Shown here one piece after another: positions 30,201-36,056 of a DNA stretch of 36,056 bases. The first letter of the stretch is position 1. The number at the start of each line of letters is the position of its first letter. Where the stretch lies: contig DATDOO010000049.1 of assembly GCA_035293245.1 (NCBI GenBank), positions 1-36,056 of the forward strand, read 5' to 3'. Below the pieces are notes generated by a model. The model did no database searches, was not told the DNA's origin, and saw only the letters and a list, made by a program, of their open reading frames with translations. Made by a program: the position numbers and the translations under genes. The DNA comes from DATDOO01 sp035293245. GTDB taxonomy: Bacteria > Pseudomonadota > Gammaproteobacteria > Methylococcales > Methylococcaceae.

Positions 30201-30317
30201 TCGTTCTCTGGTTCCCAAGCTCCAGCTTGGGAACCCATGTTCTGGAAGTTCTGGCTTCCCTTGCTCGGGAAGCAGAGCTTCCCAGACCGCGTTCCCAAGC
30301 TGGAGCTTGGGAACGAG
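30201..30317. repeat. Palindromic repeat pair (REP/BIME-like)
   Basis: Two 24-base perfect inverted repeats with arms GTTCCCAAGCT/AGCTTGGGAAC and 2-base centres (CC at 30211-30234, GG at 30291-30314) flank a smaller set: GCTTCCC (30254-30260), GGGAAGC (30267-30273) and GCTTCCC (30277-30283). The outer copies are reverse complements of each other. The element fills most of the 156-base gap between the PLP enzyme gene and the flavoprotein gene, where it could end or stabilise the upstream mRNA. Confidence 0.85.
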
Positions 30318-30333
30318 CAACAGCCTGTGGCCG

Positions 30334-31386
30334 CTAGGCCAGCCACTCGCCGTCCCCCGCGAAAAAGGCCGGCTCGCCGCCGGTGTGCAGGAACACCACG
30401 GAACGGCAGGAAAACAAGCCGCGCTCCCAATGATTCATCAAGCCGGCCATGGCCTTGCCGGTGTATGTGGGATCGAGCAGCACGCCTTCGCTGCGTCCCA
30501 CCAGCCGGATCGCGTCGGCGGCTTCCGGGCTGGGGATGCCGTAGCCCGCGCCGATGAAACCGCCGTGCACCACCGCGTCCTCGGAGCCGAAGCGCCAATC
30601 CAGGCCCAGCAGCCCTGCGGCCTCGCCGGCCAGCCGCGCGATCTCGCCACGCGCCGCTGCCGCGTCCCGGCTCACGGTGAAGCTTTCCACCGCCCACGGG
30701 TCGCCCAGCGCCCGCGTGCCCAGCAACCAGCCGGCGTGGGTTCCGCCGGAGCCGGTGGCCAATACGACGGCCTCGGGAAAGAAGCCCAGCAGCCGGCATT
30801 GTTCGAACAGCTCCAGCGCCGCCAGCGCATGGCCCAGGGCGCCGAGGGCGCAGGCGCCGCCGCGCGGAATGGCGTAAGGGCGCCGGCCTTGGTGGCGCAG
30901 TTCCTGGCAAGCCGCTTCGATACCGCCGTCCACGGAAGCCCGGTCCGGGTCGCCGGTGAACACCGTTGCGGCGCCCAACATGCGCGTCAGCCGGTAGTTG
31001 CCGTCCACCCGGTCGGGCGCGTCGCCCCAGAACACCGCCGTGCAGTGCAAATCGCAATGCGCGGCCGCCGCGGCCGTGGCGCGCACGTGGTTGGACTGCG
31101 CGCCGGCGCCGGTCACCAGGGTATCGGCGCCCTGGGCGAGAGCGTCTGCCACCAGCAGTTCCAGTCCGCGGACTTTGTTGCCGCCCAGGCCGAAGCCGAT
31201 CAGGTCGTCGCGCTTGAACCACAGTTCCACACCCAACGCCTGGCCGAGCTTGCGCATGGGCAGCAGCGGCGTGGGAAATTCCGCCAGGGCCAAGCGTGGC
31301 ATGCGGATCAGGGCTTCGCGCAGCCTGCCGGAAAGCGCTCCGGTCCCCCCCTTTGCAAAAACGGCTTCGGAGTCACCGCTTGCCAT
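30334..31386 (-). CDS. PLP-dependent D-cysteine desulfhydrase-fold enzyme (XcbE1-like candidate)
   Basis: This 350-residue enzyme belongs to the tryptophan synthase beta fold, in the D-cysteine desulfhydrase/ACC deaminase branch. FKRDDLIGFGLGGNKVRGLE contains the PLP-binding Lys71, GAGAQSNHVRATAAAA matches the family's Ser-Asn-His motif, and ATGSGGTHAGWLLG is the phosphate-binding loop. YTGKAMAGLM and HTGGEPAFFA match the C terminus. On its own it would be called D-cysteine desulfhydrase. Beside ComA and two lyases it fits XcbE1, the PLP enzyme assigned the thiolation step of bacterial coenzyme M synthesis. It overlaps the upstream lyase gene by 14 bases; the first 28 residues are an extension before a second Met. 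Confidence 0.85.
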   Translation of the reverse strand: MASGDSEAVFAKGGTGALSGRLREALIRMPRLALAEFPTPLLPMRKLGQALGVELWFKRDDLIGFGLGGNKVRGLELLVADALAQGADTLVTGAGAQSNHVRATAAAAAHCDLHCTAVFWGDAPDRVDGNYRLTRMLGAATVFTGDPDRASVDGGIEAACQELRHQGRRPYAIPRGGACALGALGHALAALELFEQCRLLGFFPEAVVLATGSGGTHAGWLLGTRALGDPWAVESFTVSRDAAAARGEIARLAGEAAGLLGLDWRFGSEDAVVHGGFIGAGYGIPSPEAADAIRLVGRSEGVLLDPTYTGKAMAGLMNHWERGLFSCRSVVFLHTGGEPAFFAGDGEWLA

Positions 31387-32743
31387 GGTCGTCTGCCTGG
31401 GCCAAAACACGATCCACCATCGGTCCGCAGCATCCCGTGCCCTGTTTCGCGTCGAACAGGCTTTCGATGCCCGCGACACCCAGCACGGCAACGATCTGCG
31501 GCTCGGCCAGCACCGCGTCCCTGAGCGCCAGCCCGCGCTCGGCGGCCTCCATGGCCACGCGGTAGACCAGCGCATGGGCGCTCTGCTTGCCGAGCGTAGG
31601 GGCCAGGGCCAGCATGACGGACTCGCCGTGCACGAAGCCTTGGGTAGCGCGCAGATTGTCGGACATGCGGCCTTCATGCACCTGAAGATGCTCCAGCAGG
31701 TTGTGTAACAGCGCCAGGGCCTTGCCGGTAGCCAGGCAGGCAACCGGGAGGATGGCCCACTCGCCTTTCCAGGAACGCCCGTCGCGCTCGTGGTCGTGGA
31801 CCAGGTTTTCCAGCATGTGCGCGGCCTGATGGCGCACCGTGCGGGCCAGGGTGCCCAGGTGTTCGGAAATCTCCGGGTTGCGCTTGTGCGGCATGGTGAT
31901 GCTGCCCACCGTGCCGGGCACGAAGCCCTCGCCCAGTTCGCCGACCTCCGGCCGTTGCAGGTTGTAAACCTCGTGGCCGATGCGCTCGGCGGTGGCGGTA
32001 AGCAGGGCGAGCAGATTGAGCCACTCGGCCAGGCGGTCGCGCGACGCGGTCCAGGAGATGGCGGGCGCCGCAAGCCCCAGCTTCTCGAAAAAGCGCTGTT
32101 GCAAAGCCAGCGCTTTGGGCCCGAACGAAGACAGGCTGCCGACCCCGCCCGCCAGTTGGCCGACGCCGATGCGGCTTCCGGTTTCGTCCAGGCGGCGGCG
32201 ATGGCGCTGCACTTCGTCCAGCCAACCGGCGGCCTTGAAGCCGAAAGTGATCGGCAAGCCCGGCTGGCCGTGCGTACGGCCGCACATGGGCGTGTCGCGA
32301 TAGCGCAAGGCCAGGCCGGACAACGCCTCGGCAACGCCGGCAAGCTGGCCGGCAAGAATGTCCCGCACCTGGAGCAGAATCCGCGCCGTGTGCGTGTCGG
32401 TGACGTCCTGCACCGTCGCCCCGTAACACAGCCATTCGCCGCTGTCGCCCGGACAGCGGCGCTGCAAGGCGCGGATGAGGCCGAGCAGCGAGTGGTTGCT
32501 GCGCTCGAAATCTTCCCGCACCTCGGCAAAGAACGCCTCGTCTAGGGTGATATGACGGCAAGCCTCGGCAAGTTGCCGGGCGGCTTCGGCAGGAATCAGG
32601 CCGAACTCGGCCTCCGTCTCCGCCAGCGCAACCATTACCTCGATCCAGCCCAAGGTGACGGCGGCATCGTCGAACAGCGCGCGCAGTTCCGGCGTGCCCC
32701 AGGAATTGCGGAAGATGGCGGAATCGCTGATGTGGACGGCCAT
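31373..32743 (-). CDS. Aspartase/fumarase superfamily lyase, adenylosuccinate-lyase-like (Xcb pathway candidate)
   Basis: This 456-residue lyase has the three conserved regions of the superfamily: RSNHSLLGLIRALQ and CYGATVQDVTDT (near 84-115), MCGRTHGQPGLPITFGFK (the catalytic-base His region) and the signature loop GSITMPHKRNPEISE that holds the catalytic Ser. It looks like purB/pcaB relatives, but the location argues against housekeeping purine synthesis. In the Xanthobacter pathway two such lyases act after phosphosulfolactate synthase; phosphate elimination to sulfoacrylate and the following decarboxylation are attributed to this superfamily. Which of the two this one performs cannot be told from sequence. 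It begins six bases after the preceding lyase and overlaps the PLP gene. Confidence 0.85.
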   Translation of the reverse strand: MAVHISDSAIFRNSWGTPELRALFDDAAVTLGWIEVMVALAETEAEFGLIPAEAARQLAEACRHITLDEAFFAEVREDFERSNHSLLGLIRALQRRCPGDSGEWLCYGATVQDVTDTHTARILLQVRDILAGQLAGVAEALSGLALRYRDTPMCGRTHGQPGLPITFGFKAAGWLDEVQRHRRRLDETGSRIGVGQLAGGVGSLSSFGPKALALQQRFFEKLGLAAPAISWTASRDRLAEWLNLLALLTATAERIGHEVYNLQRPEVGELGEGFVPGTVGSITMPHKRNPEISEHLGTLARTVRHQAAHMLENLVHDHERDGRSWKGEWAILPVACLATGKALALLHNLLEHLQVHEGRMSDNLRATQGFVHGESVMLALAPTLGKQSAHALVYRVAMEAAERGLALRDAVLAEPQIVAVLGVAGIESLFDAKQGTGCCGPMVDRVLAQADDHGKR

Positions 32744-32749
32744 GGTTGC

Positions 32750-34471
32750 CTAAGCTTGTGTCGCTTGCCGGGCCGTCTGCACTACCGACTCCTCCGCCGC
32801 GCGCAGCCGCCGGCGGCAGGCGTCGGCCCACGCGCCGGCCAGCGCCAGCGCCTGCTCGCATTGGGCCAGCATCGCTTCCATGGGCTCGGCCGCGGCGCCG
32901 CCCGGCGCGGTGCGCGCGGCAACGGCGGCCGCGGGGTCCAGGGCGTCTTGCAAAATAGCCGGGGGAATTTCCACGCGCAAACCGAGGACATCCAGGGCGG
33001 TTGCCGCCAACTCAGGGGGCGTCAGTCCGTTCAAGCCGCCGCCGGCCCTTTTCCGCCGCACCAGATGGCCCACCAGTCGGTGCGCCTGGCGGAAATCCAG
33101 ACCGCTATGCTGCACCAGCACTTCGGCCAGATCCGTCGCCGTCGCGCAGCCCTGCGCAAGCAGTTCGCGCCCGCGCGGCTCGTGGAACGTCAGGAACGTC
33201 ACCACCTCGCCCAGCAGCGCCGCCGCGTCGCGGCTGTCCTCGATGGCGCGCGGGATCGCGCCGTAAATCCCCAGGCGGTTGTCCGGCTGTCCCGAGGGCG
33301 TGCGGCCGGCCGCGGCCACGGCGGCCAGCGTGCCGATCATGGCGTTGGCGGCGCCGCGCACGTGGGTGAGGGCGTAAGGGTTTTTCTTCTGCGGCATGAT
33401 CTTGCTGGCGCGTGCGTGGCGGTCGTCCAGTTCGACCAGGCCGAATTCTTCCGTGGAGAAAATCTGCAAATCCTCGGCCAGGCGGTCCAGGTTGACCAGG
33501 ATGGCGGTCAGCGCCGCCGCCGTTTCGATGGGCAGATCGGCCTGCCACATGGCGTCGCGGGCGTGAGTCACGAGGCCGTCGAAACCCAAAAGCTCGCTCA
33601 GGCGCGCGCGGTCCTGGGGCAGGCGCGAACCGTTGCTGCTGCCGCAGCCGGCGGGACTGCGATTGACGCGGCCATAGAGCGCCCGAATGCGTTCCAGGTC
33701 GCGCAGCATGGGATAGACGAAACCGAGCAGGTAGTGGCCGAAGCTGGTGGGCTGGGCCGCTTGCAGGTAGGTGTAGTCGGGCATGAGGGCGCTGCGAAAC
33801 GCCCCGGCCCTGGCGGCGATGGCCTGCGCGGCAATCGTCAACGCTTCGGCCAGGTCCAGCAACCCCGAGCGGACCTTGATGAGAAAGGCGGTGGTGGTGG
33901 CTTCGCGCCGCGCCCGGCCGGCACCCAGCCAGGACGCCGCGCTGCTGCGTCCGGCCAGCCAGGCTTCGCGGTTGGTGTACAGATCGCCCCTGGCCGGCTG
34001 CGGTTTGAAATCCTCCGGGACTCGCTGGAGTTCCAATAGCGCCGTGAGCAGTTGCCGGCCGGCTGCCGGCGGCACGATGCTCGTCTCCAGCATCACCAAG
34101 GTATGGGCGAGGTCGGCCAGGCCCATGGCGTCGAACAGGACGGCTTGGTCGTCCAGCTCGCGTTTGAACGCCGTCCGGATCAGACGCTCGGACGGTCCGT
34201 GGGCCAGGCGGCCGCCGACTTCGAGCACTTGCTCCGATTGTGGCTCAGGGCCGCATGCTTCCAATAGCGTTGAATCAAGCTTCGCGTCCGATTTTCCGGC
34301 TCCTTCCCCCAGCGGGGGAAGGGTGGGATGGGGGTGATCGATGGTTTCCGCAACCTTATTTGACTCACCCCCACCTGTCCTCCCCCGTGGGGGGAGGGAC
34401 CCAATAGCAGACGATTCCGTCGATTCGACGGTAGGGCCGCTGCCCAACTCTGGGTTATCGCTCGCCGACAT
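32750..34471 (-). CDS. Aspartase/fumarase superfamily lyase, argininosuccinate-lyase-like, with N-terminal insertion
   Basis: This protein of 573 residues has an argininosuccinate-lyase-like core of about 460-500 residues. Landmarks are GDLYTNREAWLAGR, MPDYTYLQAAQPTSFGHYL (the His-containing substrate region), and ASKIMPQKKNPYALTHVRG, the signature loop with its Ser and catalytic-site Lys. ArgH has GSSIMPQKKNPD here, so the leading residues differ. The first 80 residues are extra: roughly residues 25-57 are translated from an in-frame palindromic repeat (34302-34397), giving odd Pro/Gly-rich sequence. The ATG at 34471 lies inside the end of the ComA gene, a 17-base overlap. It is probably the second lyase of the CoM pathway (XcbD1- or XcbC1-like), not arginine biosynthesis. 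Confidence 0.83.
   Translation of the reverse strand: MSASDNPELGSGPTVESTESSAIGSLPPRGRTGGGESNKVAETIDHPHPTLPPLGEGAGKSDAKLDSTLLEACGPEPQSEQVLEVGGRLAHGPSERLIRTAFKRELDDQAVLFDAMGLADLAHTLVMLETSIVPPAAGRQLLTALLELQRVPEDFKPQPARGDLYTNREAWLAGRSSAASWLGAGRARREATTTAFLIKVRSGLLDLAEALTIAAQAIAARAGAFRSALMPDYTYLQAAQPTSFGHYLLGFVYPMLRDLERIRALYGRVNRSPAGCGSSNGSRLPQDRARLSELLGFDGLVTHARDAMWQADLPIETAAALTAILVNLDRLAEDLQIFSTEEFGLVELDDRHARASKIMPQKKNPYALTHVRGAANAMIGTLAAVAAAGRTPSGQPDNRLGIYGAIPRAIEDSRDAAALLGEVVTFLTFHEPRGRELLAQGCATATDLAEVLVQHSGLDFRQAHRLVGHLVRRKRAGGGLNGLTPPELAATALDVLGLRVEIPPAILQDALDPAAAVAARTAPGGAAAEPMEAMLAQCEQALALAGAWADACRRRLRAAEESVVQTARQATQA
34302..34397. repeat. Palindromic repeat inserted in frame in the lyase gene
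   Basis: Two hairpins face each other: CCTTCCCCC-AGC-GGGGGAAGG (34302-34322, gap between arms 34311-34313) and CCTCCCCC-GTG-GGGGGAGG (34379-34397). Between them lie complementary TGGGGGTGA and TCACCCCCA, so the whole unit of about 96 bases is one large inverted structure. It reads through the lyase frame without a stop. Confidence 0.8.
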
Positions 34472-35336
34472 AAACGCTTCCCGGTGCCTTGCCGCGCTCG
34501 GGCTCGACGGCCTTGGGGTCCCAGGCACCCGTGCGCAACATCTCGTCCGTGACCGTGTGCAGGGTGTCGTAGCGCAGCCGGCAGCGCAGGGCTTCCAGCG
34601 CCAGCACCTGATCGGGCTGAATGTTGCCGAGGCCGACGTTGGTGCCGAAACGGCGGATCAGGTAGGCCTGCTGCTCCTTGAGCGGGGCTTCCCAAACCAG
34701 CCGGTCCGCCGAATCTCCCATCACGCGGGCGATGGTCGCCACGGCATCGTCGATGATCTGGCAGTGGTCGCCGAAAATGCCCACCGACTTGCCGCATTCC
34801 CGGCCTTCCACCACCACCCAGCCGGCGCCTTCTTCCAGGTCCGCCAACGCCTGCTCGGCGATCTGTTCGGCGGACGGCTGCTGGCGGGGGTCCTTCTTGC
34901 CCACTTCGGTGATGGGCACCAGGCCGGCGTCTCGGGCGCAGTGGATGATGTTGCGGCGGCGGAAGGCGGGCATGGGAATGGTGCCGTCGGAAATTTCCAC
35001 CGCGCCGAAACCCAGGGCTTTGGCGTGCTGCATGTAATCGCGGCAGTGGTGCTCCACCAGCGCCACTTCCAGCAAAGTGCCGCCGGGGAAGGTGAGCACC
35101 CCGTGCCCGGCGAGCATATCCAGCTTGTCCTGCAACAACTTGCGGGACAGGAACACCGAGGTGCCGAAGCCGAATTTCCAGTGGTCGATGCAGTGGCCGG
35201 CCAGTTCCAGGGTATCGCGCAGCGCGGTCAGGCCCACCCCCGTGTCGAGAAACATGGTCACCCCGGTGGCGCGCGGCTTGGCCGCGCGGTCACTGATCAA
35301 ATTGCCGACGATGGCGTCCCAGGCGAAATCAGCCAT
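34455..35336 (-). CDS. comA: Phosphosulfolactate synthase, ComA family (XcbB1-like)
   Basis: This 293-residue TIM-barrel enzyme joins sulfite to phosphoenolpyruvate to give 2-phospho-3-sulfolactate, the first step of coenzyme M synthesis. It matches archaeal ComA along the chain: FLDTGVGL, HWKFGFGTSVFLSRK, VLTFPGGTLLEVAL, LGFGAVEISDGTIPM, ITEVGKKDP, VVVEGRECGKSVGIFG, WEAPLKEQQAYLIRRFG and LGNIQPDQVLALEALRCRLR. It is slightly longer than the roughly 250-residue archaeal form, mainly at the ends. GGAG eight bases before the ATG at 35336 supports that start over an in-frame GTG at 35345. It overlaps the upstream gene by 8 bases and the downstream lyase by 17. Bacillus uses a ComA relative in spore sulfolactate synthesis, but the neighbours here point to CoM. 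Confidence 0.93.
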   Translation of the reverse strand: MADFAWDAIVGNLISDRAAKPRATGVTMFLDTGVGLTALRDTLELAGHCIDHWKFGFGTSVFLSRKLLQDKLDMLAGHGVLTFPGGTLLEVALVEHHCRDYMQHAKALGFGAVEISDGTIPMPAFRRRNIIHCARDAGLVPITEVGKKDPRQQPSAEQIAEQALADLEEGAGWVVVEGRECGKSVGIFGDHCQIIDDAVATIARVMGDSADRLVWEAPLKEQQAYLIRRFGTNVGLGNIQPDQVLALEALRCRLRYDTLHTVTDEMLRTGAWDPKAVEPERGKAPGSVYVGER

Positions 35337-36056
35337 GGCCGGCACTCCCCGACAGCAGGCGCAGCGCCTGTTCCACCATGGGCAGATCCGCGCCCCAGGG
35401 CACGGTCACGGTGTTGCCCTCCTGTTCGATGCCGAATTCCAGCAGACAGCATTTGAGCAAAGTAGGCCGATCGGACGGCGGCGCCAGCTTGCGCGGGCAC
35501 ATTTCCACCCGGGGCGGTTCGTCGCCGTAGTAATGGCGGTGGAACTGCAGGCTGCGCTCGCAGCCGATCAGGGTCCAGTTGCGGCGTTCGGCGGGCCGCT
35601 CGTCGAGGAAAAATACCGGCGCGCCGAGATCGTCCAGGCCGCCGGAGCGGCAGGGCACCAGATAAGCTTCCGGGCGGACCTGCCCGCACAGTTGGCGCAG
35701 GTCGATGCGCTCCAGTTCCAGGCGGATGGGCGGCAGGTCGGCGTAGCTCAGGACGTGCTGGGCTATTTTGTACAGCTTGGGCGGCTCCGGCGGCGCCACC
35801 TCCACCACCCGCACCGGCAGCGGGTCGGGGCGATGGATGAGGTTGATGTGGTCGAAGGCGCCCTGCACCACGGCGGTTTGCTGCGGCCCGACGCCGTGTT
35901 CGCGGGCCAGTGTCGCCAGCGCGGAGCGATTGGCCGGGTCGGTGTCTGGTGCGTGGATGAAGGTGCAATCGGCCGGCAGGCCCAGCACCTCCACGGCGTC
36001 GACGCGGCTGAACAGGTCGTCGGATTCGGCCCGCTGCACCGCCGCCACGGCCAGTT
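35329..36056 (-). CDS. Uncharacterised protein upstream of comA (5' end outside the window)
   Basis: At least 242 residues of a soluble protein are visible; the frame remains open to the window edge, so the true start may lie beyond it (a GTG at 36048 is possible). I do not recognise an assigned function. Striking conserved-looking segments are QGAFDHINLIHRPDPLPVRV, VEVAPPEPPKLYKIA, YLVPCRSGGLDDLGAPVFFL, WTLIGCERSLQFHRHYYGDE and RVEMCPRKLAPP, with Cys residues in each of the last three and a CC in LLKCCLLEFG. Clustered Cys and His could bind a metal or take part in thiol chemistry. It overlaps comA by 8 bases, so it is most likely co-translated with the CoM genes and may supply a missing or accessory step. 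Confidence 0.75.
   Translation of the reverse strand, partial: LAVAAVQRAESDDLFSRVDAVEVLGLPADCTFIHAPDTDPANRSALATLAREHGVGPQQTAVVQGAFDHINLIHRPDPLPVRVVEVAPPEPPKLYKIAQHVLSYADLPPIRLELERIDLRQLCGQVRPEAYLVPCRSGGLDDLGAPVFFLDERPAERRNWTLIGCERSLQFHRHYYGDEPPRVEMCPRKLAPPSDRPTLLKCCLLEFGIEQEGNTVTVPWGADLPMVEQALRLLSGSAGHG

Noticed and set aside
30211..30314. CRISPR-like repeats
   Set aside because: Only two mirrored palindromes with a short structured centre are present, without regular spacers or cas genes; this is a REP-type element.
29869..31524. A + strand frame running through the palindromic repeats
   Set aside because: It crosses the flavoprotein and PLP genes antisense and the repeat region; no domain is visible.
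31373..34471. Reading the two lyases as housekeeping purB and argH
   Set aside because: They adjoin comA and a PLP enzyme in one tight operon, lack purine or arginine neighbours, and the second has an altered signature loop start (ASK instead of GSS).
34455..35336. ComA homologue as a spore sulfolactate enzyme (Bacillus YitD-like)
   Set aside because: The host is a Gram-negative non-spore former by its other genes, and the neighbouring lyases and PLP enzyme fit CoM synthesis better.
34455..35336. Methanogen or archaeal DNA because of ComA
   Set aside because: All flanking genes are bacterial, and the downstream genes are those of the bacterial route, not archaeal comB/comC/comDE.

Overview
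This window is GC-rich, densely coded chromosomal DNA from a Gram-negative bacterium, most likely a gammaproteobacterium. The evidence is a System I cytochrome c maturation operon, an E. coli-type cca, yrfG and cysQ close together, an LplT-type transporter, many ATGA start/stop overlaps, and short palindromic intergenic repeats. A methylotroph or similar lineage is possible, but the sequence alone does not settle the genus. I saw no rRNA, tRNA, CRISPR array or complete insertion sequence.

Layout. (1) 1-6236, + strand: the end of ccmE, then ccmF, ccmG, ccmH and ccmI. Three overlapping genes that are not ccm genes sit between ccmF and ccmG: a LOG-type hydrolase, a cytidylate-kinase-like protein and a stand-alone F1 epsilon-like protein. 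(2) 6369-14304: a small exported SmbP-like protein with a strong terminator, ybdD, cysQ (-), yrfG-cca, an exported protein with an internal duplication, an HD-GYP c-di-GMP phosphodiesterase, an EF-hand-like protein and lplT. (3) 14512-17675: a signalling module made of a four-PAS/SpoIIE phosphatase, a STAS antagonist and an RsbW-like kinase. One PAS domain has the FixL haem residues, and another is LOV-like but lacks the photoactive cysteine. (4) 17702-21049: a short form of the large NAD-glutamate dehydrogenase. (5) 21136-26940, - strand: a small Cys-rich exported protein in an AT-richer patch, an SbmA/YddA-like transporter with a decayed ATPase domain, a C-terminally anchored protein, a PilZ protein and a HEAT-repeat exported protein with its partner. 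(6) 27223-36056, - strand: the most interesting region.

Region 6 reads, in transcription order: an uncharacterised Cys-containing protein (cut by the window end), a clear ComA-family phosphosulfolactate synthase, two aspartase/fumarase-superfamily lyases, a PLP enzyme of the D-cysteine desulfhydrase fold, a palindromic repeat, a CoA-disulfide-reductase-like flavoprotein and a GMC oxidoreductase. The first five genes overlap or nearly touch. ComA, two lyases and a PLP enzyme together match the bacterial coenzyme M pathway described from Xanthobacter autotrophicus Py2 (XcbB1, C1, D1, E1), which differs from the archaeal route. The flavoprotein is a good candidate for the reductive step or for recycling CoM disulfides. 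No CoM-using enzyme is visible here, so its use in this organism is unknown. One lyase also carries an in-frame palindromic repeat near its N terminus.
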